This document shows positions 50,613 to 58,940 of a stretch of 64,000 nucleotides of DNA, piece by piece. Every line of letters starts with the position of its first letter. The stretch's first letter is position 1. The stretch is from Seohaeicola_A nanhaiensis (lineage in GTDB: Bacteria > Pseudomonadota > Alphaproteobacteria > Rhodobacterales > Rhodobacteraceae). The position numbers and the translations under genes were made by a program. A model generated the notes under the pieces. That model worked only from the letters and a program-made list of their open reading frames with translations. It had not been told where the DNA came from and searched no databases. The stretch lies in NCBI RefSeq assembly GCF_042654245.1, contig NZ_JBHSGI010000031.1:162171-226170 (forward strand), read 5' to 3'.

Positions 50613-50804
50613 CGCCTTTTTATTTCCGCCGGGGCACATTCTAATCTGGCTTGCGACAACTCCCCTTCCCGGCTGGGCTACCCGACAATCCAAAGAAATA
50701 TAGACCTATTGACACGACTACCATACTACTTAACCTGCGGCCAACCGGTGTGAAGGGCGGGACGCGGATCGCCTGGACCTAATTACGCGTAGAAGGAACC
50801 GATC

Positions 50805-50879
50805 ATGCCAGAGGTCCTCATCGCACAGGACAGCCGGGGTGTGCTGCGCATCACGCTGAACCGCGACATATGGAACTGA
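50805..50879 (+). pseudogene. Remnant of an enoyl-CoA hydratase gene (N-terminal 20 codons)
   Basis: A 24-codon frame starts at ATG 50805 after a good ribosome site (AGAAGGA) and reads MPEVLIAQDSRGVLRITLNR, then DIWN and a stop. The first 20 residues are the exact N-terminal pattern of crotonase-family hydratases (..V..ITLNRPE), after which similarity ends at the start of the nitroreductase. It looks like a deletion that fused the 5' end of an enoyl-CoA hydratase gene to the nitroreductase. It overlaps the nitroreductase start by ten bases and may now serve as its leader. Confidence 0.6.
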
Positions 50880-51532
50880 CAGAGGCAATCAAGAGCCGGC
50901 GTTCGGTGCGCGCCTTTACGGATCGGACGGTGCCGGCCGAATGGGTGCGTGACATCCTGGATCATGCCCGGCTGTCCGCTTCCGGTGGCAACCTTCAACC
51001 CTGGCGGGTTCATGTCGTAACCGGCGAGACGCGTGCCCGGATCGTTGCCGCGGCGCTGAGGGCGCATGAAGCCGGAGAGACGCGGAACCCCTTCCCTGTC
51101 TATCCACCCGGCCTGTGGGAGCCTTATCGCACCCGGCGCCGCGATGCCGGCACGCTGCGATTTCAGGCCCTGGGCGAGACCGGGCGAACCGCAGAGGGAA
51201 CCGACCACATGGCACGGCTCAACTACGGATTCTTCGGCGCTCCGGTCGGGCTGTTCTTTTTCCTGGAACCGCGGATGGAGCCGTCGCAGTGGACGGACCT
51301 GGGTCTGTTCCTGCAGAACGTGATGCTGTTGTGCCGGGATCGCGGGCTGTCGAGCTGTCCTCAAGCGGTCTGGTCGACGGTCAGCCATGTTGTGCGGCCA
51401 ATTCTGGGCGAGCCGGAGGCCAATGTCCTGGTGGCGGGCATGTCGGTGGGGTTTGCCGACGAGGACGATCCGTTGGCGAAGCTACAGACCGACCGCGCTG
51501 ATGTGGACAGTTTCACGACCTTTCACGACTGA
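50870..51532 (+). CDS. Nitroreductase-family flavoprotein
   Basis: 220 residues. The N-terminus AIKSRRSVRAFTDRTVP provides the FMN-phosphate contacts, followed by RLSASGGNLQPWRVHVVTG and the C-terminal GLSSCPQAVW segment. The family reduces nitro groups, quinones or acts as dehydrogenase using NAD(P)H. ATG 50870 lacks its own clear ribosome site and lies inside the 3' end of the enoyl-CoA hydratase remnant, so translation is probably coupled. It is 18 bases upstream of the reductase gene. Confidence 0.87.
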   Translation: MELTEAIKSRRSVRAFTDRTVPAEWVRDILDHARLSASGGNLQPWRVHVVTGETRARIVAAALRAHEAGETRNPFPVYPPGLWEPYRTRRRDAGTLRFQALGETGRTAEGTDHMARLNYGFFGAPVGLFFFLEPRMEPSQWTDLGLFLQNVMLLCRDRGLSSCPQAVWSTVSHVVRPILGEPEANVLVAGMSVGFADEDDPLAKLQTDRADVDSFTTFHD

Positions 51533-51550
51533 CCTGAGGGAAGAGCGCCC

Positions 51551-52543
51551 ATGCAGAACCGCCATATCATCCTGAAGCAGCGTCCCGACGGGCTGCCCCG
51601 ACTGACGGACTTCGCGCTCGAGGCCTCTCCGATACGTGCGTTGGAAGAAGGCGAGTTCCTCGTCGCCAACAGTTTCATCGGGTTGCAGCCTGCGGCCCGG
51701 ATCCGGATGGGGACCGGAGACAGCTATGCCGCCCCTACCCCGCTGGGCACCCCTCCGTATGGGCAGACGGTGGGTCGGGTTGTGCAGTCGCGCCATCCGG
51801 GTTTTGCCGAAGGCGATCACGTTGCGCTAGAGGGCGCGTGGGAGAGTCATACGATTTCGAACGGGGAAAAGGCCTGGGTGTTCGACCCGCAGATCGCACC
51901 GGAGAGCTATTGGCTGGGCTGTCTCGGGGTGTCGGGCATGACCGGTTATGTCGGCGTCAAAGAGATCCTCAAGGCGCAGGCGGGCGAGACAATCGTGATT
52001 TCCGCCGCAACGGGGGCGGTCGGCCATGTGGCGGGGCAAATCGCGAAGGCCATGGGGTGCCGGGTGATCGGGGTTGCCGGGGGCGCCGAGAAATGTGCGG
52101 CGGCGGTGTCGGAGTTCGGATACGACATCTGCGTCGATCATCGCGATCCGTCCTTTGCCGAGCGGTTGGCCGAGGCCTGTCCCGATGGGATCGACCTGGA
52201 TTTCGAGAACGTCGGCGGCCCGGTGCGGGATGCCATCTGGCGGCTGATGAACCCCTTTGGCCGGATCGCAATCTGCGGGCTGATTTCCGAGTATAACGCC
52301 GAGGGCGCGATAGGTGGCCCGTCGTGGCAATTGGCCTTGGCGCGGCGACTGACGGTCAGGGGGTTTCTGCTGCGCGATCACCTGGAGCTGAGGCCGTCGT
52401 TCATCGCGGAGGTGTCGGCCCTGCTGGCCAAAGGCGCCTTCCGCACGCGGGAAACCATCACCGATGGGATAGAAAACGCGCCTTCCGCCTTCATCGACAT
52501 GCTGCAGGGTCGCAATTTCGGGAAGGCGCTGGTGCGCGTCTGA
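51551..52543 (+). CDS. Zinc-independent medium-chain NADP-dependent oxidoreductase (CurA/leukotriene B4 reductase type)
   Basis: 330 residues. It opens RHIILKQRPDGLPRLTDF, the common start of CurA-like double-bond reductases. The NADPH-binding VISAATGAVGHVAGQIAKAMG is near residue 155 and DLDFENVGGPVRDAIW follows. No zinc-ligand cysteines are present. It would reduce an alpha,beta-unsaturated ketone or enoyl compound. It is co-transcribed with the nitroreductase. Confidence 0.88.
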   Translation: MQNRHIILKQRPDGLPRLTDFALEASPIRALEEGEFLVANSFIGLQPAARIRMGTGDSYAAPTPLGTPPYGQTVGRVVQSRHPGFAEGDHVALEGAWESHTISNGEKAWVFDPQIAPESYWLGCLGVSGMTGYVGVKEILKAQAGETIVISAATGAVGHVAGQIAKAMGCRVIGVAGGAEKCAAAVSEFGYDICVDHRDPSFAERLAEACPDGIDLDFENVGGPVRDAIWRLMNPFGRIAICGLISEYNAEGAIGGPSWQLALARRLTVRGFLLRDHLELRPSFIAEVSALLAKGAFRTRETITDGIENAPSAFIDMLQGRNFGKALVRV

Positions 52544-52560
52544 TCCTTTGCGCCCGGATC

Positions 52561-53112
52561 CTAATGCGGGACCGAGGCCAGGCAGCGCACCAGTTCGAGC
52601 GAATTGCGCACGCCGAACCGCGTCATCAGGCGGTTCTTGTGGACGTGGACGGTGCGTGGCGAGATATCGAGTCGGCGGGCGATTTCCTTTGCGGTGAGAC
52701 CCTCGACGAGAAGCATCCCGACCTGCCGCTCGCGTCGCGAGAGGGCGAGGACCGGACGTTCGGACGACAGGTCGGCGAAGGACCAGACGGCCCGGGCAAG
52801 CGGTTGTTCGGAATCGAGCGCCTGCCCCCGGACGCGGCACCAGAACAGCTCTCCTGACTTGCGGCGCATGATGCGTTCGTCGGAATAGATGCCATGCGCG
52901 CCGAGTTCGCGGATCCAGTGCTGGCCGGTGTGGTCGAAATCGTCCAGCGAGGGATAGAGCATGGCGAGCGACTGGCCGTCGAGCTCGTCCGGGCCGTAGC
53001 CGAAGATCGCCGCAAAGCGCCGGTTGCCGCGGCGGACGACACGGTCTTCGGAATAGAGCAGTCCGATGGGCGCATTCTCGAATATCTCGGTGTTTAGGTC
53101 GATGGCGGTCAT
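52561..53112 (-). CDS. PAS-domain LuxR-type transcriptional regulator
   Basis: 183 residues. The N-terminal PAS domain covers about residues 8-110 (IFENAPIGLLYSEDRVVRRG, FAAIFGYGPDELDGQSL, RRKSGELFWCRVRG). The C-terminal LuxR HTH is LSRRERQVGMLLVEGLTAKEIARRLDISPRTVHVHKNRL. No receiver domain is present. It is divergent from the thiolase-ligase operon across 87 bases and likely activates it, with a small aromatic or acyl ligand sensed by the PAS fold. Confidence 0.88.
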   Translation of the reverse strand: MTAIDLNTEIFENAPIGLLYSEDRVVRRGNRRFAAIFGYGPDELDGQSLAMLYPSLDDFDHTGQHWIRELGAHGIYSDERIMRRKSGELFWCRVRGQALDSEQPLARAVWSFADLSSERPVLALSRRERQVGMLLVEGLTAKEIARRLDISPRTVHVHKNRLMTRFGVRNSLELVRCLASVPH

Positions 53113-53199
53113 ATCCAGCCGCCGGGATTAGGTAACATTGCGTAATGTCCAGCTGGGCCGCGAATCCCTATGATGGCGGTCTGCATCGAGGAGGATGTC

Positions 53200-54360
53200 A
53201 TGCAACCATGTATCGTCGGATGGGGCCACACGAAATTCGGTGCGCTTCGGGACCAGAGCCTTGAGGACCTGATCGTCGCCGCGGCGCGCGCGGCGCTGGA
53301 TGACGCCGGGGTGCCGGCGGCGGATGTGGATGGCATCTGGCTGGGTCATTTCAACTCGGGCATGGTGCCTGACGGTTTTGCCTCGTCGCTGGTGTTGGGG
53401 GCGGACGACGACCTGCGGTTCACGCCGGCCACGCGCTGCGAGAACGCCTGCGCCTCGGGATCGGCGGCGGTCTATTCGGCGCTGGAGGCGGTGCGCAGCG
53501 GATCGGCGCGGATCGCGCTGGTGATCGGCGTCGAGAAGATGACCGAGCTGGACACCGCCGGCGTGACCAAGGCGCTGTCGGGCGCGTCCTATCAGAAGGA
53601 AGAGGCCGGGGTCAGCTTTCCCCAGATCTTCGGGCGGATCGCCGGGCAGTATTTCCAGCAGTTCGGCGACCAGTCGGCGACGCTGGCGCGGATCGCCGAG
53701 AAGAACCATGCCAATGCCCTGTCGAACCCTCTGGCGCATATGCAGAAGCAGGTGTCGTTCGAATTCTGCAATACCGTGTCGGACAAGAACCCGCTGATCG
53801 CGGCGCCGCTGCGGATGACCGACTGTTCTCTGATCTCGGACGGCGCGGCCGCGCTGGTGATCGTTGCACCTGAGCTGGCGGCGGATTTCAAGCGTGCCGT
53901 CACTTTCCGCGCATCGGCGCAGGTCAACGATTTCATGCCGATGTCGCGGCGGGACATGACCGAGCTGACCGGCGCGCGCATGGCCTTCGAGCGGGCTTTT
54001 GAAGGCTCTGGCGCAGGCTCGGGCGATATCGGCTTTGCCGAGGTGCACGACTGCTTCACTATTGCCGAGCTGATGATCTACGAGGCGATGGGGCTGAAAC
54101 CCAAGGGCAAGGGCGCCGAGGCGGTGGCCGAGGGCACGGTGCTGAAGGGCGGTGCGCTGCCGGTGAACCTGTCGGGCGGGCTGAAGGCCAAGGGCCATCC
54201 GGTGGGCGCAACCGGCGTGTCGATGCATGTCATGGCGGCGCGGCAGCTGACCGGCGAAGCGGGCGAAATGCAGGCGGAGAACACGGACCTGGGTCTGGTC
54301 TTCAACATGGGTGGATCGGGGGTCGCGAACTACTGCTCGATCCTGGAACGCGCGCGATGA
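53200..54360 (+). CDS. Thiolase-family acyltransferase, SCP-x/acetyl-CoA acetyltransferase type
   Basis: 386 residues. The nucleophilic Cys84 is in CENACASGSAAVY; the other catalytic residues are in EVHDCFTIAELMIYEAMG and GGLKAKGHPVGATG. This pattern belongs to the SCP-x thiolase branch associated with branched-chain or sterol side chains rather than FadA. ATG 53200 follows GAGGAGG. Its stop overlaps the ligase start (ATGA), so both are coupled. Confidence 0.87.
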   Translation: MQPCIVGWGHTKFGALRDQSLEDLIVAAARAALDDAGVPAADVDGIWLGHFNSGMVPDGFASSLVLGADDDLRFTPATRCENACASGSAAVYSALEAVRSGSARIALVIGVEKMTELDTAGVTKALSGASYQKEEAGVSFPQIFGRIAGQYFQQFGDQSATLARIAEKNHANALSNPLAHMQKQVSFEFCNTVSDKNPLIAAPLRMTDCSLISDGAAALVIVAPELAADFKRAVTFRASAQVNDFMPMSRRDMTELTGARMAFERAFEGSGAGSGDIGFAEVHDCFTIAELMIYEAMGLKPKGKGAEAVAEGTVLKGGALPVNLSGGLKAKGHPVGATGVSMHVMAARQLTGEAGEMQAENTDLGLVFNMGGSGVANYCSILERAR

Positions 54361-55868
54361 ACCCGGCGGAGTGGCTGGCCCGGACCGCGCGATCGGTTCC
54401 GGAGGCGCCGGCGCTGTTTCGTGGCGCGCGTGTGGTCGCCGATTACGCGGGTTTCGCCCGACGGGCTGCCGGTATCGGCGCGGCGCTGGCCGCACGGGGG
54501 ATCGGCCCGGGCGACCGGGTCGCGATCTTCCTGCCGAATTCCGTTGATTACCTGCCCATCCTCTACGGAATCCTCTGGGCTGGTGCTACGGCGGTTCCGA
54601 TCAATGGCAAGCTGCACGCGAAGGAAGCCGGCTGGATCGTGGAGCATTCGGCGACCAAGTTCGTCTTTACCGGCGATGCTGCGCTGAGCGAGGCCTGCGG
54701 CCTGCCCTGTGTTGATCCGGCGACCGAAGCCTTTGCCGAGATGCAGGGGACGCCTGGTTTGGAGGCCCCCTGCCCCATGGCTGGAAGCGATGCGGCGTGG
54801 TTGTTCTATACCTCGGGCACGACCGGGCGGCCAAAGGGCGCGGTTCTGACCTGCGGCAATGTGATGGCGGCCTCGCTGGCCTATCTGGCCGATGTCGATG
54901 ATGTCGCGCGCGAGGATGCCGCGCTTTATGCCGCGCCGATGTCGCATGGCGCGGGGCTGTACAACTTTATCCACGTCCTACGCGGCGCGCGTCATGTGGT
55001 GCCCGAGAGCGGCGGATTCGATCCGGCCGAGATCATGGGACTGGCGGCAGAGCTGGGGAATATCTCGATGTTCGCCGCGCCCACGATGGTCAAGCGGCTG
55101 GTTGATTTCGCGCAGCGGTCGGGGGCGGATGGCGCCGGGATCAAGACGATCGTCTATGGCGGCGGGCCGATGTATGTGGCCGATATCCAGGCTGCGCTGA
55201 AGGTATTCGGCCCGAAGTTCGTTCAGATTTACGGCCAGGGCGAGGCGCCGATGACGATCACGGCGCTGTCTCGGCAGGATATCGCGGATTCGGACCATCC
55301 CGACTGGCTTCGTCGGCTGGCATCAGTGGGCAAGGCGCATTCGGTGGCCGAGGTACGCGTTCTTGGCGAGGACGGCACGCCCCTGCCCCCGGGACAGATC
55401 GGCGAGATTGCCGTGCGCGGACCGCAGGTGATGCAGGGGTATCTGGACAACCCCGACGCCAATGCGAAGGCGCTGCGCGACGGTTGGCTGTGGACCGGCG
55501 ATCTGGGACAGCTGGACGAGAATGGTTATCTGACCCTGCACGACCGGGCGAAGGATCTGGTGATCTCGGGCGGGTCGAACATCTATCCGCGCGAGGTGGA
55601 AGAGGCGCTGTTGACCCATCCGGAGGTCAGCGAGGTTTCGGTTGTCGGGGCGCCCGATCCGGAATGGGGCGAGATCGTTGTCGCCTTCGTCGTGGCGAGC
55701 GGGGCGACGCCGCCGGAGACGGCAGCGCTGGATGCCGCCTGCACCGCGTTGATCGCCCGGTTCAAGAAGCCGAAACGCTATGTCTTTGTGAAAGACCTTC
55801 CAAAGAACAACTACGGCAAGGTGCTGAAGACCGAGCTGCGTGAACGGCTGGCCGCGATGGCGGTCTGA
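54357..55868 (+). CDS. AMP-forming acyl-CoA synthetase
   Basis: 503 residues. The P-loop-like motif is FYTSGTTGRPKGAVLT, the adenylate motif IYGQGEAPMTITAL, the hinge WLWTGDLGQLDENGYLTLHDRAKDLVISGG followed by SNIYPREVEEAL, and the catalytic lysine is in NNYGKVLKTEL near the C-terminus. It activates a carboxylic acid with ATP and CoA and so supplies the CoA-ester pathway encoded here. It ends four bases before a convergent SDR gene. Confidence 0.9.
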   Translation: MNPAEWLARTARSVPEAPALFRGARVVADYAGFARRAAGIGAALAARGIGPGDRVAIFLPNSVDYLPILYGILWAGATAVPINGKLHAKEAGWIVEHSATKFVFTGDAALSEACGLPCVDPATEAFAEMQGTPGLEAPCPMAGSDAAWLFYTSGTTGRPKGAVLTCGNVMAASLAYLADVDDVAREDAALYAAPMSHGAGLYNFIHVLRGARHVVPESGGFDPAEIMGLAAELGNISMFAAPTMVKRLVDFAQRSGADGAGIKTIVYGGGPMYVADIQAALKVFGPKFVQIYGQGEAPMTITALSRQDIADSDHPDWLRRLASVGKAHSVAEVRVLGEDGTPLPPGQIGEIAVRGPQVMQGYLDNPDANAKALRDGWLWTGDLGQLDENGYLTLHDRAKDLVISGGSNIYPREVEEALLTHPEVSEVSVVGAPDPEWGEIVVAFVVASGATPPETAALDAACTALIARFKKPKRYVFVKDLPKNNYGKVLKTELRERLAAMAV

Positions 55869-55872
55869 TCCG

Positions 55873-56661
55873 TCAAGCGGCCGTATAGCCGCCGTCGACG
55901 GCGATGGCGGCCCCGGTCACATAGCCGGAGCGGTCGGACATCAGCCAGATGGCCTGTGCGGCGATTTCCTCGGCGGTGGCATAGCGCCCGATGGGCGTTT
56001 TGGCGACCGACGCGGCGCGCTTTTCCGCTTTGCTGGTCGCGGTGAGCGGCGTTTCGACGAAGCCGGGGCAAATGGCGTTGATCCGGATCCCGAGGTCGGC
56101 GTAGTCGATGGCGGCGGCCTTGGTCAGCCCGACCACGCCGTGTTTGGCGGCAGTATAATGCGCGGCACGCGGCAGGCCGATCAGGCCGGCGATGGACGCC
56201 ATGTTCACGATTGCGGCGCCGCGCGCCATGACCGCGATCTCGTGCTTCATGCACAGCCAGACACCGGTCAGGTTGACGTCCAGCATCCGGCGCCAGCTGT
56301 CTTCCTCGAGGTCTCCGGCGCGGTTGCCGACGGCGCGGGTTTCCAGCGTGCCGATCCCGGCGTTGTTGAAGGCGGCATCGAGCCGTCCGAACGCTTTGGC
56401 GACGGAGGCGACCATGGCGGCGACGCTCTGGGCGTCCGATACATCGACGGTGACGGCTAGGACCTCGGCGCCCGATTTGGCCAAATGGGTTGCGATTTCT
56501 TCGACGCCAGGGGCGTTCCGGTCGGCCAAGACGACTTTGGCCCCTTCGTGCGCGGCCGCGCGGGCCGCGGCGGCCCCGATGCCCGAGGCGGCCCCGGTCA
56601 CCAGGACAACCTTTCCCGCGAGTAGCCCGGCGGTCGCGGTGGATCGGAGGTTCGGGGTCAT
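55873..56661 (-). CDS. Short-chain dehydrogenase/reductase
   Basis: 262 residues. TGAASGIG cofactor motif (about residues 22-29), NNAGIG, the serine in NMASIAGLIG and YTAAKHG as catalytic Tyr/Lys. This is a classical SDR of the 3-hydroxyacyl-CoA/diol dehydrogenase sort. It could oxidise the cis-dihydrodiol formed by the nearby Rieske oxygenase or a beta-hydroxyacyl-CoA. It has its own upstream spacer of 129 bases with a perfect palindrome. Confidence 0.87.
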   Translation of the reverse strand: MTPNLRSTATAGLLAGKVVLVTGAASGIGAAAARAAAHEGAKVVLADRNAPGVEEIATHLAKSGAEVLAVTVDVSDAQSVAAMVASVAKAFGRLDAAFNNAGIGTLETRAVGNRAGDLEEDSWRRMLDVNLTGVWLCMKHEIAVMARGAAIVNMASIAGLIGLPRAAHYTAAKHGVVGLTKAAAIDYADLGIRINAICPGFVETPLTATSKAEKRAASVAKTPIGRYATAEEIAAQAIWLMSDRSGYVTGAAIAVDGGYTAA

Positions 56662-56753
56662 GACGGTGCCTTCAAGATGTTAGCCGGCCTGCAGGACTCT
56701 TCCGTGACATAAGAAGGGCCAAAGCGATCAATGCGAGGTTACGGCAACCAAGT

Positions 56754-56771
56754 AGTATGTTCAAACATACT
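56754..56771. promoter_or_regulatory. Perfect 18-bp operator palindrome upstream of SDR gene
   Basis: AGTATGTTCAAACATACT has perfect 8-bp arms around CA. It lies 93 bases upstream of the SDR at 55873-56661 and 20 bases past the stop of the next SDR. TetR-like dimension. Confidence 0.6.
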
Positions 56772-56790
56772 TTTCAGTGAAAGCAGCCCG

Positions 56791-57543
56791 TCATCCGGCG
56801 GCGACGCCCATGCCGCCGGATACGCCGAGGGTTTCCCCCGTGATGTAGCCGGCTTCGCGTGAGGCGATGAAGGCCACGGTGGCTGCAACTTCTTCGGGCG
56901 TACCGAGGCGGCGGGCCAGGGTTGCGTTCTCCATCGCCTTGAGAAGTTTTTCGCCACCCTCTTCGACCGCGCGGCGCAGCAAGGGCGTGTCGATCGGGCC
57001 GGGCACGATGGTGTTGGCGGTGATGCCGTAGCGGGCGTTTTCCATCGCGATGGATTTGGTAAAGGCGATCAGGCCACCCTTGGCGGCGGAATAGACCGAC
57101 CCGCCGCGCGAGCCGAGCCGCCCGGCCTCGGAGCCGATGTTGACTATTCGTCCGAAGCCCGACGCCTGCATGTGCGGAAGCGTGGCGTGGGTGACGGCGA
57201 AGACGGTTTCGAGGTTGATCGACAGAAGCCGCCGCCAGTCGTCCTCGGTCGTCTCGGTGAAAAAGGCGTGCTGGTCGACGCCGGCGTTGTTCACCACGAT
57301 ATCGAACGGACCCTGTTCCGCGATCAGGCTGCGCAGCCGGGCGAAATCGGTAAGATCGACGGCAGCGACCGAAGCGCCATTGCCGCATTCCCTGGCGAGA
57401 AGTTCGGCGATATTGGGATTTCGGTCGAAGATCGCGACGCGCACGCCTTCGGCGGCGAGGCGACGGGCGATGGCCGCGCCGATGCCCTTGGCGCCGCCCG
57501 TGACCATGGCCGAGAGGCCGCGCAGACGGTTCGACATGTCCAT
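56791..57543 (-). CDS. Short-chain dehydrogenase/reductase
   Basis: 250 residues. TGGAKGIGAAIA, NNAGVDQ, the serine in NIGSEAGRLG and YSAAKGG form the classical SDR set, resembling 3-oxoacyl-ACP or 3-hydroxyacyl-CoA dehydrogenases. The start is next to the stop of the enoyl-CoA hydratase gene (one base gap), so it belongs to the dioxygenase operon. Confidence 0.87.
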   Translation of the reverse strand: MDMSNRLRGLSAMVTGGAKGIGAAIARRLAAEGVRVAIFDRNPNIAELLARECGNGASVAAVDLTDFARLRSLIAEQGPFDIVVNNAGVDQHAFFTETTEDDWRRLLSINLETVFAVTHATLPHMQASGFGRIVNIGSEAGRLGSRGGSVYSAAKGGLIAFTKSIAMENARYGITANTIVPGPIDTPLLRRAVEEGGEKLLKAMENATLARRLGTPEEVAATVAFIASREAGYITGETLGVSGGMGVAAG

Positions 57544-57544
57544 G

Positions 57545-58360
57545 TCAGTGGCCTTTGAAGACGGGCTGGCGTTTTTCGATGACGGCCTGGAGGCCCTCCA
57601 TCGCGTCGCCGGTGCCCGAAAGTGCGGCGACTTCGCGGGCCTCGTCCGGCAGGGCGGATTCGAAGCCTCGGGCGAGGCCGTTCCACATCATCCGCTTGGC
57701 AGCCGACTGCGCGCGGGGCGCACCGGCGGCGAGCTGGCGCGCGACGGTCAGGACCGCCTCGTCCAGCTGGTCGTCCGGCACGGCGCGGGTGACGAGGCCG
57801 ATGCGTTCGGCCTCTTGCGCGTCGACGAAACGGTTGGTCAGCACCAGATCCATCGCGCGCCGGAAGCCGACAATCTTGGAGAGGGTGGCCGTGGCGCCGC
57901 CGTCCGGCGCCATGCCGACCCTCGTGGCGCCGGCCATGAAGCGGGCGCTGGCGCCGCAGATCACGATGTCGGACGCACAGACAAGGCCCAGCCCTGCCCC
58001 GCCGGCCGCAAAGCCATGAACGCGAGTCACCACCGGGACTTCCAGATTGACGAGACCCGAGACGCAGATCTGCAGATAGGCGGTGGCCATGCGCAGGTAA
58101 TGCGGAAGCTCGGCACCCTTGGAGGCGAAATCCTTTACGTTGCCGCCGCCGGTGAAGATCTTGCCGTTGCCGGAGAGGATCACGGCGCGAACGCGCGAGT
58201 CGCCATGCACCTGCATGACGACCTCCTGAAACTGCCGCATCAGATCGACGTCGAACCCGTTGCCCGTCTCGGGGCGGTTGAGCTGGATATGGGCGATCCC
58301 TTCGCCATATGTCAGCAGGACCGGCCCTTCGCCGACCAGCGTCTCTTCGCCTTGGAACAC
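57545..58360 (-). CDS. Enoyl-CoA hydratase/isomerase family protein
   Basis: 271 residues. IAHIQLNRPETGNGFD, the oxyanion-hole segment GGGNVKDFA, HGFAAGGAGLGLVCASDIVI and RVGMAPDGGATATLSKIVG show a crotonase fold. At the usual catalytic glutamate positions it has Gly/Asp, as in PaaG-like isomerases, so it may act as isomerase or ring hydrolase rather than hydratase. Start is GTG 58358-58360 after GAGGA. It is in the operon dioxygenase alpha, beta, hydratase, SDR. Confidence 0.87.
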   Translation of the reverse strand: MFQGEETLVGEGPVLLTYGEGIAHIQLNRPETGNGFDVDLMRQFQEVVMQVHGDSRVRAVILSGNGKIFTGGGNVKDFASKGAELPHYLRMATAYLQICVSGLVNLEVPVVTRVHGFAAGGAGLGLVCASDIVICGASARFMAGATRVGMAPDGGATATLSKIVGFRRAMDLVLTNRFVDAQEAERIGLVTRAVPDDQLDEAVLTVARQLAAGAPRAQSAAKRMMWNGLARGFESALPDEAREVAALSGTGDAMEGLQAVIEKRQPVFKGH

Positions 58361-58382
58361 GGAATTCCTCCCCTTGGCTTCC

Positions 58383-58940
58383 TCAGACGAGGAAGGACAG
58401 CGTGTAGATCGCCTTGTTGTTGTTGATGAGAACCACCTTTTTGTAGGCCATCCTCAGCGCACCATCGACCCGGCGCAACGAGTATTCGTTGCGAGACGCC
58501 CACATCGTGTCGCCGCGCAGGTTGGTCTCGAATATCTGGGTGTTGCACATCACCTTGATGTCGTCGGTGTCGGACGCCAGGAATTCGAAATTTGAGATCA
58601 CGCGCGCCAGCTGCGAGGGCGGCGTCTGCGAGTGCCGACGCCCGGTCTTGAGCTGGCGGATCCGCAGCGCGATGCGGGACCGGTTGTCGTAGATCAGTGA
58701 CATCTGCTTTTCCGGATCCGTATCGGTTCCGTTCGCAGGCACCCAATAGAGGGCGTCATCGGTCCAGAGCTCTTCCCAGGCGTCATAGTCGTGAATGTCC
58801 TGAAGCCGGGCCTCGCGGAAGATGAAATGTTGCACCTCATGGTAGAGTTGCGGGTTGAACGATTTTTCGTAGACCCGCGATTTGCCGACCCATTCCTTGA
58901 GGATGTCCGGCCCTTCGATTTCTGCGACGTCGGTGCTCAT
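58383..58940 (-). CDS. Aromatic-ring-hydroxylating dioxygenase small (beta) subunit
   Basis: 185 residues with the NTF2-like fold of beta subunits. EVQHFIFREARLQDIHDYDAWEELWTDDALYWVPANG is the usual N-terminal block, and VISNFEFLASDTDDIKVMCNTQIFETN and the C-terminal YKKVVLINNNKAIYTLSFLV close the sheet. It is structural and shapes the active-site channel of the alpha subunit. The start overlaps the alpha-subunit stop by four bases. Confidence 0.9.
   Translation of the reverse strand: MSTDVAEIEGPDILKEWVGKSRVYEKSFNPQLYHEVQHFIFREARLQDIHDYDAWEELWTDDALYWVPANGTDTDPEKQMSLIYDNRSRIALRIRQLKTGRRHSQTPPSQLARVISNFEFLASDTDDIKVMCNTQIFETNLRGDTMWASRNEYSLRRVDGALRMAYKKVVLINNNKAIYTLSFLV

Larger units (their letters stand above)
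50335..50804. other. AT-richer intergenic region between divergent operons
   Basis: 470 bases with no supported gene. The base composition is distinctly more AT-rich than its surroundings. It contains the motif TACCATACGTACGG at 50466-50479, a TACCATAC repeat near 50720, a palindrome at 50597-50612 and a TTGACA hexamer near 50709. Confidence 0.5.
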
